A stretch of 64,000 nucleotides of DNA from Verrucomicrobiia bacterium. GTDB lineage: Bacteria; Verrucomicrobiota; Verrucomicrobiia; Limisphaerales; UBA8199. A program made the position numbers and the translations under genes. Within the stretch, counting starts at the first letter, position 1, and each line of letters begins with the position of its first letter. The stretch is taken from contig DASYZB010000103.1 in the NCBI GenBank assembly GCA_035946615.1, forward strand, positions 1 through 64,000, in the 5' to 3' direction. The notes beneath the pieces are model-generated. The model was given only the letters and a program-made list of their open reading frames with translations. It was not told the DNA's origin and did not search any database. Below are positions 18,047 to 26,421 of the stretch, piece by piece.

Positions 18047-18994
18047 ATGCAACGCGATGTGGTCACTGTCGAGCGCTTCTACACCGAACATGCCAGCGCC
18101 CTTGAACTCCACCTGCTGGCGGGAGCCACGGGCCTTAAGCGGCTCATCCGCGAGCCAACCGTCAATCGCCCCGGCCTTGTGCTCTCGGGTTTTACCCGCT
18201 ATTTCGCTTTTAAACGGGTGCAGGTCATCGGTAATGCCGAGGCATTCTTCCTCAAATCCCTTCCTGCAGACGAAGCCTCTCTGCGCTACCAGACACTTTT
18301 CTCCTACAAACTGCCGTGTGTCGTTTTCTCCCGCAACCTGCACGCCGACCGTCATTTTCTGAAAGCGGCCGAAGACGCCCAAGTCCCTATCTTTCGCACG
18401 CCCCTGGTCACGATGAAGTTCATTAACCTGGCGACCCTGGCTCTCGAAATGATGTTCGCTGAGCGCGGAACGGAGATGGGGACCATGGTCGATATCCTCG
18501 GGGTAGGGGTCATCCTTAAGGGAGAGAGCGGCATCGGCAAGAGCGAGAGCGTCCTGGCCCTGATCGAGCGCGGTTACAGCCTGGTGGCCGACGATATCAC
18601 CAAGGTGATGCTGGTGGATGGCCGCGAGGTCGTGGGCACAAGCGCCGAAGTCACCCGTAATCACATGGAAGTGCGCGGTATCGGCATTATCAACGTGGCC
18701 GCCATGTTCGGTGTGCGCAGCATTCGCCATGAAAAAAGAGTGGACCTGGTCATTACCTTAAAGGCCTGGAACGATGTCCAGGATGTGGATCGGCTCGGAA
18801 TGGAGCAGGAATACGTCAAGATTCTCGGTATCGATATCCCCCATATCACCATCCCCGTGCGACCGGGCCGGGATTTGGCGCGCCTTATCGAGGTGGCGGC
18901 TTTTCAGACTAAGCTTAAATCCGCCGGGTTCAATCCCGCCAAAGAACTCAATGATCGGCTTATCTCGCGGATGGCGGCGGCTGCGAAGATTTAA
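18047..18994 (+). CDS. hprK: HPr kinase/phosphorylase
   Basis: A 315-residue protein matching bifunctional HprK/P, which phosphorylates HPr on a serine using ATP and removes the phosphate again. Walker A is GESGIGKSE near residue 160. The family hallmark RNHMEVRGIGIINVAAMFG follows at about residues 205-223, along with LADDI-like VADDIT and the C-terminal ITIPVRPGRDLARLIEVAA. HPr is encoded 134 bp downstream, so substrate and kinase are together. In Proteobacteria without a sugar PTS, hprK also sits near lpt or rpoN genes, where it belongs to a regulatory phosphorelay; the placement after lptB is consistent with that. No sugar-specific EII gene is present. Confidence 0.95.
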   Translation: MQRDVVTVERFYTEHASALELHLLAGATGLKRLIREPTVNRPGLVLSGFTRYFAFKRVQVIGNAEAFFLKSLPADEASLRYQTLFSYKLPCVVFSRNLHADRHFLKAAEDAQVPIFRTPLVTMKFINLATLALEMMFAERGTEMGTMVDILGVGVILKGESGIGKSESVLALIERGYSLVADDITKVMLVDGREVVGTSAEVTRNHMEVRGIGIINVAAMFGVRSIRHEKRVDLVITLKAWNDVQDVDRLGMEQEYVKILGIDIPHITIPVRPGRDLARLIEVAAFQTKLKSAGFNPAKELNDRLISRMAAAAKI

Positions 18995-19128
18995 CCTCAA
19001 ATCGACGCAAATGAACGCGTGAGAGTCGCACAGCCCTGAAGAATCCTGCCGTGCGTCCGGTTGACCAAGTATTCCAGATTTTATTGGCAAAAGCATCCTG
19101 TTTCGGCTAACTATAATCGGAACGCCAA

Positions 19129-19428
19129 ATGAGCGCGAAGAAGCTAGCTGTGAGCAGTGCAATCATGACCAAAGATTTCATGGTCGTCAATAAGCTGGGC
19201 ATCCATGCCCGGCCGGCGGCCATGTTTGTCAAAACTGCTAATCGCTTTGCTTGCGAAATCTTCGTCGAAAAAGACGGCGAGAAGGTCAATGGCAAGAGCA
19301 TCATGGGGCTGATGATGCTCGCCGCAGGGCCTGGCAGCAAATTAACCGTCCATGCCCATGGTCAGGATGCCTCCCAGGCGCTGGACGAAATCGAGACGCT
19401 TCTTAAACGCAAGTTCGACGAAGACTGA
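19129..19428 (+). CDS. ptsH: Phosphocarrier protein HPr
   Basis: HPr carries a phosphate on histidine from enzyme I and can be phosphorylated on serine by HprK. The active-site segment is KLGIHARPAAMFV and the regulatory-serine segment is VNGKSIMGLMMLAA. If translation starts at the first ATG the protein has 99 residues and these are His26 and Ser57. If it starts at the ATG at 19165 (MTKDFMVVNK) they are His14 and Ser45, very near the canonical His15 and Ser46, so the second start is attractive. The segment upstream lacks any strong Shine-Dalgarno sequence for either. Located between hprK and gatC. Confidence 0.95.
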   Translation: MSAKKLAVSSAIMTKDFMVVNKLGIHARPAAMFVKTANRFACEIFVEKDGEKVNGKSIMGLMMLAAGPGSKLTVHAHGQDASQALDEIETLLKRKFDED

Positions 19429-19451
19429 TCGCCGACTTTCTCTTGAGCGCC

Positions 19452-19739
19452 ATGCCGGCTCCTGAAATCAATGTCAAATACGTCGCGCACCTGGCGCGCC
19501 TGGCCCTCTCGGCAGAGGAAGAGCAAAAGTTCGCCACCCAGCTCGAGCATGTTCTTGGATACATTAAGAAACTCGAGGAAGTCGATGTCAGCGGTGTCGA
19601 ACCGACGGCCCATGCGTTCCCGCTGGTCAATGTGATGCGTCCAGACGTTGTCCGCCCTTCGATGTCTCAGGAAGAGGCGCTGAGGAACGCCCCAGCCCAG
19701 GCCAATGGCCTGTTCATCGTGCCAAAAATTGTCGAGTAG
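19452..19739 (+). CDS. gatC: Aspartyl/glutamyl-tRNA amidotransferase subunit C
   Basis: A 95-residue protein that stabilises GatA in the GatCAB complex, which converts misacylated Glu-tRNA(Gln) or Asp-tRNA(Asn) to the correct amidated form. The pattern is typical: VKYVAHLARLALSAEEE, LEHVLGYIKKLEEVDVSGVEPTAH and a C-terminal NAPAQANGLFIVPKIVE. A TTG nine bases upstream gives three more residues, but the ATG at 19452 is the better start. It follows ptsH by 23 bp. gatA and gatB are not in the window, so the complex is encoded at more than one place. Confidence 0.95.
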   Translation: MPAPEINVKYVAHLARLALSAEEEQKFATQLEHVLGYIKKLEEVDVSGVEPTAHAFPLVNVMRPDVVRPSMSQEEALRNAPAQANGLFIVPKIVE

Positions 19740-19799
19740 CACTGAGGGGTTCCTCGCGCTGTGGCGTATATTAAGAGTGACTGAATTAAAACCATAAAA

Positions 19800-20096
19800 A
19801 TGAACACGATCAAAAAAATCACCGCCGGCGCCCTTGCACTGGCTCTACTGGCTGGCCCGTTGACAACTTTGGGTGCTGACCAGAACGCCGAAAAGAAGGC
19901 CAAACCCTATCCGCTTAAGACCTGCATCGTCTCTGGCGAGAAGCTGGGAAAGATGGACAAGCCGTATGTCTTTGTTTATAAGGGACAGGAAATCAAGCTC
20001 TGCTGCAAGGATTGTCTCAAGGATTTCAACAAGAATCCGGCCAAGTACATGAAAGAAATCCAAACGGCTGGCGAGAAGGAAAAAGCCAAGAAATAA
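19800..20096 (+). CDS. Small exported Cys-rich protein, YHS/TRASH-like
   Basis: A 98-residue protein with a signal peptide (MNTIKKITAGALALALLAGP, cleaved near GADQ) and a Lys-rich mature part. The mature core CIVSGEKLGKMDKPYVFVYK and LCCKDCLKDFNKNPAKY has four Cys residues with the spacing and the closing (F)-NP-KY motif of YHS- or TRASH-type metal-binding domains. A role in periplasmic metal handling is inferred from this pattern. It is preceded by a TAAAAACC-like spacer and followed by a hairpin at 20101-20124. Confidence 0.75.
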   Translation: MNTIKKITAGALALALLAGPLTTLGADQNAEKKAKPYPLKTCIVSGEKLGKMDKPYVFVYKGQEIKLCCKDCLKDFNKNPAKYMKEIQTAGEKEKAKK

Positions 20097-20100
20097 AAAG

Positions 20101-20124
20101 ACCGCCCCTCCTTGGAAAGGCGGT
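20101..20124 (-). terminator. Hairpin with U-tract on the minus strand
   Basis: ACCGCC (20101-20106) pairs with GGCGGT (20119-20124), with a possible inner TCC/GGA stem. Read on the minus strand, the stem is followed by CTTTTTATTTC, so it looks like a rho-independent terminator in that direction. No minus-strand gene ends here, so its use is unclear; on the plus strand it follows the small exported protein but lacks a U-tract. Confidence 0.45.
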
Positions 20125-20301
20125 TGAGAATCTGTTGGCAGAGCTTTTCTAACTCATCCATCCTGCCGGTGAAATAGGGAGTTCACCCCAGAGGGAAATT
20201 TGGTCCCGGGATTTAAGGGCAAAGTAAAACGGTTCAGCCAGCTTGTTTCAAAAGGGTCAAAGAAATGCCTCGGGAAATCCCGGCGCGCGGTGCCAGGAGA
20301 A

Positions 20302-21330
20302 ATGAACGAGTCGCTGCAGCGCGAGACCGAACGGCTGACGAGGTCATGGATGCGGCATGAGGCGGCCTGGCTGCGTGATTACATGGTGGCCGGCGTCGAG
20401 GACCCGCGGATCAACATCCAGAGCATTCTCACCCGCCAATTCCTGGTGCGCGGGTTTTCCGGCGAACGCTTTGCTGGTTTGATGCAGCAGGAGCTGCGTT
20501 TCGGGGCGGTCATGAACTGGCTTAGGAAACTAGCTGGGCAAACCAGCGAACCCGAGGAGTTCGAGAACGTGCTCTATGCCCTCCGCCGTGGTGCCGATAA
20601 CGCAGAGGGGATTGAGATTCCTGCTTTTATTGCGCAGCTATTCGCCCGCCTTCCGGCTGAGATTCGGGAACTCACCGTCACTGTCACAAATTACGTGGAA
20701 CGGTTCCTTTCTGGCACGGAATTTATCGAGCGTCGAGCGCGCCACCCCGAGGCAACGCTGAATCTGTTCCAGAATTTGTGGAATACCGCGCTGTCACCCG
20801 GCGGTTTTGGAGCCGTTCCGTCGGTTTTGGAGCCGGCCTGCGGGTCGGCCAGTGATTACCGGTTTATTGAGGCATATGGCATGGCCCGGTTCATCGATTA
20901 CACCGGCTTGGACCTCTGCCCCAGGAACATCGATAATGCCCGGGCGTTGTTTCCGTCGGCGCAGGTCCGCGTGGGCAACGTCTTTGAAATCGATGCGCCC
21001 GAAAAGGCCTACGATTTTTGCATCATTCACGACCTGTTCGAGCACCTATCGATTGAGGGAATGCAAGAGGCGGTTGGGGAAGTTTGCCGGGTAACTCGTA
21101 GTGGGCTGTGCGTGGGTTTTTTCCAAATGGATGAGATTCCCGAACATGTGGCGCGCCCTGTGGAGGAGTATCATTGGAACCTTTTGAGCATGGCACGGAT
21201 GAAGCAGTTGTTTCTAGCCCATGGTTTCGCGGCCCAGGCGATAAATATCGGAAGCTTTTTACACCAGGAGATTGGCTGCGAGCAGACGCATAATCCGAAT
21301 GCCTATACGTTCTTTTTGCGCCGCAGTTAG
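20302..21330 (+). CDS. SAM-dependent methyltransferase, class I
   Basis: A 342-residue protein. The C-terminal half is a class I methyltransferase domain with a motif I-like [14 protein letters not shown], an acidic motif II ([15 protein letters not shown]) and the post-motif segment [12 protein letters not shown], which resembles the D-LEH motif of UbiG/Methyltransf_11 proteins. The N-terminal 180 residues are helical and unrecognised. The frame extends back to a TTG at 20200, but the ATG at 20302 has a good AGGAGA Shine-Dalgarno six bases before it. A 12-base duplication (GGTTTTGGAGCC at 20803-20814 and 20823-20834) lies just before motif I. The substrate is unknown. Confidence 0.8.
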   Translation: MNESLQRETERLTRSWMRHEAAWLRDYMVAGVEDPRINIQSILTRQFLVRGFSGERFAGLMQQELRFGAVMNWLRKLAGQTSEPEEFENVLYALRRGADNAEGIEIPAFIAQLFARLPAEIRELTVTVTNYVERFLSGTEFIERRARHPEATLNLFQNLWNTALSPGGFGAVPSVLEPACGSASDYRFIEAYGMARFIDYTGLDLCPRNIDNARALFPSAQVRVGNVFEIDAPEKAYDFCIIHDLFEHLSIEGMQEAVGEVCRVTRSGLCVGFFQMDEIPEHVARPVEEYHWNLLSMARMKQLFLAHGFAAQAINIGSFLHQEIGCEQTHNPNAYTFFLRRS

Positions 21331-21377
21331 GCGGGCTCCTTCTCGACTGGGGCGCCTTAGCCGGTTATCCTGTCCCA

Positions 21378-22592
21378 ATGACAGATATTGATACCAGGGT
21401 GGTTCCCGATGCCCAGGGCCATTTCGGCCCGTATGGCGGGCGTTATGTCCCGGAGACGCTCATGCACCCGTTGCAGGAGCTCGAGGCAGAGTATTTGCGT
21501 TGCCAAAACGATCCCTCGTTCATCCGGGAGCTTCAATACTATTTGAAAGAGTTCTGTGGCCGGCCGACGCCTCTTTATTTCGCCGAGCGCCTGACTCGCG
21601 AGCTGGGCGGGGCAAAGATTTACCTCAAGCGGGAGGACCTCCTGCACACAGGCGCCCACAAAATCAATAATTGCGTCGGCCAGATACTGGTGGCGCGCCG
21701 GATGGGCAAAACGCGGATCATTGCCGAAACGGGGGCGGGACAGCATGGGGTGGCAACGGCCACGGTGGCGGCCATGTTCGGCTTGAAGTGCGTCGTGTAC
21801 ATGGGGGCGGTGGACTGCCAAAGGCAGGCGCTGAATGTGTTTCGGATGAAGATGCTCGGGGCGGAGGTCGTCCCGGTCAAAGCGGGCCAGCAAACGCTTA
21901 AGGAAGCGGTCAACGAAGCGATGCGCGATTGGGTGACCAATGTGCGCACCACTCATTACATCCTGGGCACGGTTTATGGCGCGCATCCTTACCCGCTGAT
22001 GGTGCGGAATTTTCAGAGGGTAATTGGGGATGAAGCCCGGGAGCAGATACTGCAAAAGGAGCAGCGCCTGCCTGATGCCCTGGTTGCGTGTGTGGGTGGA
22101 GGCTCCAACGCGATGGGCCTGTTCTATGCGTTTCTCAAGGATGAATCGGTCGAAATGATCGGCGTCGAGGCGGGCGGGGAAGGAATCGAGGCCGGCAAAC
22201 ACGCAGCTCGATTCCAGGGCGGTTCACTGGGAGTGCTGCAGGGGACGCGCTCGTTTCTGTTGCAGGACGAGTTCGGCCAGGTGCAGATTACGCACAGCGT
22301 TTCAGCGGGGTTGGACTACGCGGCGGTTGGTCCAGAGCATGCCTGGCTGCGCGAACAGAAACGTGTCCAATACACCTATGCAAAAGATGACCAGGCGCTG
22401 CAGGCATTCATGAAACTGGCGCATTTGGAGGGGATCATTCCCGCTTTGGAGAGCGCGCATGCCGTCGCGGAGGTCATCAAACGCGCGCCGCAAATGGGTA
22501 AGAGCCGTGTTATTATAGTGAACCTCAGTGGCCGCGGAGATAAGGATGTGGCGCAAGTCGCTGCAAAGCTGGGTTTGCAAATGCCCGGATAA
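21378..22592 (+). CDS. trpB: Tryptophan synthase beta chain
   Basis: A 404-residue PLP enzyme that joins indole and serine to make tryptophan. Features are the N-terminal [17 protein letters not shown], the PLP-lysine segment HTGAHKINN (Lys near residue 95), [17 protein letters not shown], the phosphate-binding GGGSNAMG and the C-terminal NLSGRGDKD. This is the TrpB1 type that normally pairs with TrpA. No trpA gene lies next to it. It is followed by convergent galE. Confidence 0.97.
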   Translation: MTDIDTRVVPDAQGHFGPYGGRYVPETLMHPLQELEAEYLRCQNDPSFIRELQYYLKEFCGRPTPLYFAERLTRELGGAKIYLKREDLLHTGAHKINNCVGQILVARRMGKTRIIAETGAGQHGVATATVAAMFGLKCVVYMGAVDCQRQALNVFRMKMLGAEVVPVKAGQQTLKEAVNEAMRDWVTNVRTTHYILGTVYGAHPYPLMVRNFQRVIGDEAREQILQKEQRLPDALVACVGGGSNAMGLFYAFLKDESVEMIGVEAGGEGIEAGKHAARFQGGSLGVLQGTRSFLLQDEFGQVQITHSVSAGLDYAAVGPEHAWLREQKRVQYTYAKDDQALQAFMKLAHLEGIIPALESAHAVAEVIKRAPQMGKSRVIIVNLSGRGDKDVAQVAAKLGLQMPG

Positions 22593-22618
22593 AACGCGCC
22601 GGGTGTTGATTTCTCTTC

Positions 22619-23590
22619 TCAATCCGGGTAGCCGTGCGGATGTTGCTTTTGCCATGCCCAAGCCGTCGCGATGATCTGTTCCAATTTCGGGTATTTCGAC
22701 TTCCACCCCAGTTCGCGGATGGCTTTGGTGGCGGCTGCGACTAATCGCGGGGGATCGCCGGGTCTGCGGGGCTTAGGGACCGCTGGGATTTTCGCGCCGG
22801 TCACCTTTTCGCAAGTGGCAATCACCTCGCGCACTGAGTAGCCGTCGCCGTTGCCGAGATTGAAGAACCCCTGCTTGCCGGGTTCGAGCGCCAGGATATG
22901 GGCCTGCGCCAGGTCCACAATGTGGATGTAATCCCGAATGCAGGTCCCATCGGGGGTGGGATAGTCCGTCCCGTAGATAGCACACTGACTGGCGTGGCCC
23001 AAGGGGACCTTTAATACGTTGGGGATCAGATGCGTCTCGGTCCGATGATGCTCGCCGAACTTGCCGGTCGCGCCTGCGGCGTTGAAATAACGAAACGCGA
23101 CAAATTCCAGCCCGCGCAGTTGATGGTACCAATGCAGGATGCGTTCGAACATTAGTTTCGACTCGCCATACGGGTTGATTGGTCGCTGAGGTAAATCCTC
23201 CGTGATAGGCACCCGGTCGGGGGGGCCGTACGTGGCGCACGTCGAGCTGAAAACAAACTTTTTAACGCCCGATGTGACCGCCGCATCCAGCAGCTTAAGG
23301 CCGTTGACCACATTGTTATGAAAGTACTTCTCCGGTCGCTCCATGGACTCACCCACCAGGGCGAAGGCGGCGAAATGCAGGATGGCCTCGGGGCGCGCCT
23401 CTTGCACCGCGCGCAGAATATCGCCGCTTTCCTCAGGATGACCGAGGATAAAACGGGCGCGCGCATCCACTGCGGAGCGGTGGCCTTCGCTTAAATCATC
23501 GTAAACCGTGACGGCATGCCCCGCGTTGAGCAACTCTTCGGTGCAAATGGACCCGATATAACCCGCCCCACCTGTGACCAAGACGTTCAT
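22619..23590 (-). CDS. galE: UDP-glucose 4-epimerase
   Basis: A 323-residue short-chain dehydrogenase-type epimerase that interconverts UDP-glucose and UDP-galactose using NAD. The Rossmann motif is TGGAGYIGS, the catalytic Tyr-Lys pair is in NPYGESKLMFE, with FSSTCATYG giving the Ser/Thr. The family segment FRYFNAAGA and the substrate-binding DGTCIRDYIHIVDLA are present. The start at 23590 (MNVLVTGGAG) is preferred over an ATG 36 bases upstream because GalE proteins start at the first strand. It probably provides sugars for LPS and exopolysaccharide. Confidence 0.96.
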   Translation of the reverse strand: MNVLVTGGAGYIGSICTEELLNAGHAVTVYDDLSEGHRSAVDARARFILGHPEESGDILRAVQEARPEAILHFAAFALVGESMERPEKYFHNNVVNGLKLLDAAVTSGVKKFVFSSTCATYGPPDRVPITEDLPQRPINPYGESKLMFERILHWYHQLRGLEFVAFRYFNAAGATGKFGEHHRTETHLIPNVLKVPLGHASQCAIYGTDYPTPDGTCIRDYIHIVDLAQAHILALEPGKQGFFNLGNGDGYSVREVIATCEKVTGAKIPAVPKPRRPGDPPRLVAAATKAIRELGWKSKYPKLEQIIATAWAWQKQHPHGYPD

Positions 23591-23668
23591 GGGCCAGAAG
23601 CTAATGGCCGCTTGGGATTGGCTCAATCCTCATTTTTATCGCATCGCTCCCTTGGCGTTCATTCGCGG

Positions 23669-24463
23669 TTACTCCTTCCCTTCGGGCGCCAGATGTTCCT
23701 GCGCTCCCGCCTCGTTGCGGAACCGCACCTTGACGGGATAGTTCTTTCCATCGGTAAAGGATTTGGCCAGCCAGTTCCGGACAAAGGCCTCCGTCTGCCT
23801 GCGGCCCGTCTCGCGCACCAGGTCGATATTGTTTTGAGCCTTCTTGAACGAAAGCCACGTAATCGAGCTCTTCAGGTTGTCCAGAGCTTCGCTCGTGTTG
23901 CGGATAAGGCTGTTTTTTTTGACCTCATAAGTTATCTTCGAAACATCCACTGAGGGCTTGTTGTACTTGATCTTTGGGGCGGTCACGTAAATGATGCCGT
24001 CCTTAAGGAGGAAATCCCAGCGGTCTCTCAAATCCAGGTAATAGGTATAGGTAACAGGCGCGGAGGCCTCGACGATGACGTCCGGCAGGGGGATATAGCC
24101 GAAGGCGACGCTGGATTCGTCTGTGCGCGTAAAGACCTCCCGTTGCGACAGAGTTGCGAACTGAAAGTACTGGCTGCCGCTGATGGTCGTGGCGTAGCTG
24201 GTAAAGGTGGTGGTGACGGTCCCTTGTTTGAAGGCAGAGGCAACCTGCTGCACCTCCTGCGCGATTTGCTTTACCAATTCACCGGTCCCTTCGAGCGTCT
24301 CGCTCGGGACCCTCGTGCAGGCATGAAAGCAGTACAGGCCGGCGCCGGCTACGATCAACAGGCTTGCCATCCAGGTGATAGGCCAAGCCCACGAATTTCC
24401 CGCAACAGGCGCCTGCCGCTGCGGGGAGGCTTCCTTCGAGGCGGGCGATTCGGGCGCGCTCAT
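23669..24463 (-). CDS. Membrane-anchored protein, DUF4230-like
   Basis: A 264-residue protein with one N-terminal hydrophobic segment at about residues 25-46 (TWMASLLIVAGAGLYCFHA) and a large domain beyond it. The domain has the run VTYTYYLDLRDRWDF, then GIIYVTAPKIKYNKPSVDVS and a helical C-terminal part with EALDNLK and ARNWLAK-like words. This order resembles DUF4230 proteins, but the match is by eye. It is on the same strand as galE, 78 bp upstream of its start, so they may be co-transcribed. Confidence 0.6.
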   Translation of the reverse strand: MSAPESPASKEASPQRQAPVAGNSWAWPITWMASLLIVAGAGLYCFHACTRVPSETLEGTGELVKQIAQEVQQVASAFKQGTVTTTFTSYATTISGSQYFQFATLSQREVFTRTDESSVAFGYIPLPDVIVEASAPVTYTYYLDLRDRWDFLLKDGIIYVTAPKIKYNKPSVDVSKITYEVKKNSLIRNTSEALDNLKSSITWLSFKKAQNNIDLVRETGRRQTEAFVRNWLAKSFTDGKNYPVKVRFRNEAGAQEHLAPEGKE

Positions 24464-24566
24464 ACGCTTCCGGCAAATAGCTTGCCGCCCAAAACCGATT
24501 AATCAAGTTGAATAGTGTTCAGAGCAGGCCCGTCAAATTTTGCGTTGGGTTCTTATAGACTGCCTC

Positions 24567-24656
24567 AGTGGGGGCGCTGCTTTGAAGGCTCCGCCCCCAC
24601 TCTTCTTGCCAGCAGACGGTCCAAATCGCTTTAGAGCCTGTTTTTAAACAGGCTCT
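24567..24656. terminator. Two strong hairpins before the DUF1080 gene
   Basis: AGTGGGGGCG (24567-24576) pairs perfectly with CGCCCCCACT (24592-24601), followed by a CTTCTT run. A second hairpin follows: AGAGCCTGTTT (24633-24643) and AAACAGGCTCT (24646-24656), an 11-bp perfect repeat with a 2-base loop followed by TAAT. They lie between two divergent genes, so they are not clear terminators of either; they may act as barriers or be repeat elements. Confidence 0.5.
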
Positions 24657-24717
24657 TAATGTTCCGTAAGCCATTTCAATATTGCGCAGGGGACGGTATT
24701 TCTTTAGGCATAAGCAC

Positions 24718-26052
24718 ATGAATCAACAATTCACCCGCCCCTTTTTCGTCACTTCCTTTTTCTGCTGCATCGCCTTTGCCGGGTGTCGCGCGCCTCTTGC
24801 TTCTTCAAAATCTCCGCCGGCTGGTTTTACGCCCCTTTTCAATGGAACTGACCTTTCCGGGTGGTGGGGGGCCGACACAGAAGACCCTCGAAAGTACATG
24901 GCGCTGTCTCCAGAGGACTTTCAGAAGAAACACGACGCCAGCCTCGATGACATCCGGCAGCATTGGCGCGTCGAGAACGGCGAACTGGTTAACGACGGCA
25001 AAGGACTTTACCTGACAACAGACAAGTTCTACGGCGATTTCGAGTTACTCATTGATTACAAAACCGTTCCCCTCGCTGATAGCGGGATCTATCTGCGGGG
25101 CTGCCCACAGGTGCAAATCTGGGACTCGACTGAACGGGCTAAATTCAGTCTTGGGGCCGACAAAGGCTCCGGCGGCCTTTGGAATAACAGCCCCGGCGCA
25201 CCGGGCAAAGACCCTCTGGTGAAGGCGGACAAACCATTTGGTCAATGGAACCATTTTCGGGTTATCATGGTTGGTTCCCGCGTTTGGGTGTGGCTCAATG
25301 GACGCCAAACCGTCAACGGCGCCAACATGGAGGATTATTACGACCGCAAGCTGCCGGTGCCCCCTAAGGGCCCGTTGCAGCTTCAAACCCACGGCGGCGA
25401 AATCCGCTGGCGCAACCTGTTCATCCGCGAAATAGGGTCAGATGAAGCGGACAAACGGCTCCGCGGCAAGGACCCGGCTGGATTCGAGTCTGTTTTTGAC
25501 GGAAAGGATTTTAATGGTTGGGCTGGGCCTGTTGAGGAGTACCAGGTAAAGGATGGCGCCATCACTTGCAGGCCAGGCAAAGGTGGCACGATTTATACAA
25601 AAGCCGAGTACGGCGATTTCCTCGCGCGCCTGGAGTTTAAACTGCCTCCGGGTGGCAATAATGGCCTTGCAATCCGTTACCCGGGCCACGGAGACACGGC
25701 CTACGTCGGCATGTGCGAAATCCAGGTTCTGGATGACAATTACGAAAAGGCGACGGGCGAAAAGATCGATCCCCGGCAGGCGCACGGGTCGGCCTATGGT
25801 ATGGTGGCTGCCCAGCGCGGCTACCAGCATCCCATCGGCGAATGGAATTATGAAGAGGTCACCATCAAAGGGCCGACCATCAAAGTCGAACTGAACGGGA
25901 CGGTCATTCTGGACTGCGACCTCAGCCAGGTGCACGATTATATGCATGGCAGCGCTCATCCGGGCAAAGACCGAACAAGCGGCTACTTCGGGTTCGCCGG
26001 CCACAATGACCCGGTCATGTTCCGCGATATTTCCATCAAACGCCTGAACTGA
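24718..26052 (+). CDS. Lipoprotein with two DUF1080 (3-keto-disaccharide hydrolase-like) domains
   Basis: A 444-residue lipoprotein. The N-terminal TSFFCCIAFAGC has a lipobox with Cys at about residue 22. Two jelly-roll domains of the DUF1080 family follow. The first spans about residues 35-245, starting FTPLFNGTDLSGWW, and the second about residues 260-444, starting FESVFDGKDFNGWAG. Both carry the family's D-GIYLRG/NGLAIRYPGHGD and Q-LDD-type segments. DUF1080 domains have been linked to 3-keto-glycoside hydrolysis and are abundant in Planctomycetes and Verrucomicrobia. The start at 24718 is used because the longer frame has twelve unlikely residues before it. It is the kind of protein that works on the cell surface on plant-type glycosides. 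Confidence 0.85.
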   Translation: MNQQFTRPFFVTSFFCCIAFAGCRAPLASSKSPPAGFTPLFNGTDLSGWWGADTEDPRKYMALSPEDFQKKHDASLDDIRQHWRVENGELVNDGKGLYLTTDKFYGDFELLIDYKTVPLADSGIYLRGCPQVQIWDSTERAKFSLGADKGSGGLWNNSPGAPGKDPLVKADKPFGQWNHFRVIMVGSRVWVWLNGRQTVNGANMEDYYDRKLPVPPKGPLQLQTHGGEIRWRNLFIREIGSDEADKRLRGKDPAGFESVFDGKDFNGWAGPVEEYQVKDGAITCRPGKGGTIYTKAEYGDFLARLEFKLPPGGNNGLAIRYPGHGDTAYVGMCEIQVLDDNYEKATGEKIDPRQAHGSAYGMVAAQRGYQHPIGEWNYEEVTIKGPTIKVELNGTVILDCDLSQVHDYMHGSAHPGKDRTSGYFGFAGHNDPVMFRDISIKRLN

Positions 26053-26055
26053 CCC

Positions 26056-26124
26056 AAGGAGGAATTCTGGAACGATGAATTAAGAAAGTGACCTGGCTCA
26101 ACAGGATTTCCATAATTCCTCCTT
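26056..26124. repeat. 11-bp inverted repeat after the DUF1080 gene
   Basis: AAGGAGGAATT (26056-26066) and AATTCCTCCTT (26114-26124) are perfect complements separated by 47 bases. They directly follow the stop of the DUF1080 lipoprotein, so they could fold into a terminator-like hairpin, though the loop is long. The left arm looks like a strong ribosome-binding site, but the ATG after it is stopped after two codons. Confidence 0.4.
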
Positions 26125-26163
26125 CTTTGTTGACGCCCGGCAGCGGGTGGCTAAGTTCGCGCG

Positions 26164-26356
26164 GTGACGCCAGAAGAAAAGCAGATGCTCGAGACGGCTA
26201 TCCTGACCATTTGCGATCCCCCAGGGAAACTGGAATTACGGCTGGAAACTCATCTGCGACATGGCGGAAATTGACCCTAAGTTTCACCCTGCCCCTTTCA
26301 AGGACCGCTCCATCGAGGAGATGCTCCGTCCCGGCGAACAGGAGCCGCAGGCATAG
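26164..26356 (+). pseudogene. Small gene split by a frameshift at a CCCCC run
   Basis: From GTG at 26164 one frame reads VTPEEKQMLETAILTICDPP before becoming nonsense. From the CCCCC run at about 26218 a second frame reads GNWNYGWKLICDMAEIDPKF and HPAPFKDRSIEEMLRPGEQE, stopping with TAG at 26354-26356. Together they give a plausible protein of about 63 residues with a helical start and a Trp/Tyr-rich core. A one-base change in a homopolymer is the simplest explanation, either a real mutation or a sequencing error. Confidence 0.5.
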
Positions 26357-26421
26357 CGCTCCGCGGCCGTCCGGGTTTCCCATTTTAGGACAGCAGAAAG
26401 GTGACTGAGGCGACGAGCCGC

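Noticed and set aside
17768-18730. 320-codon frame antisense to lptB/hprK
   Set aside because: Same reason; both real genes are complete and have all motifs.
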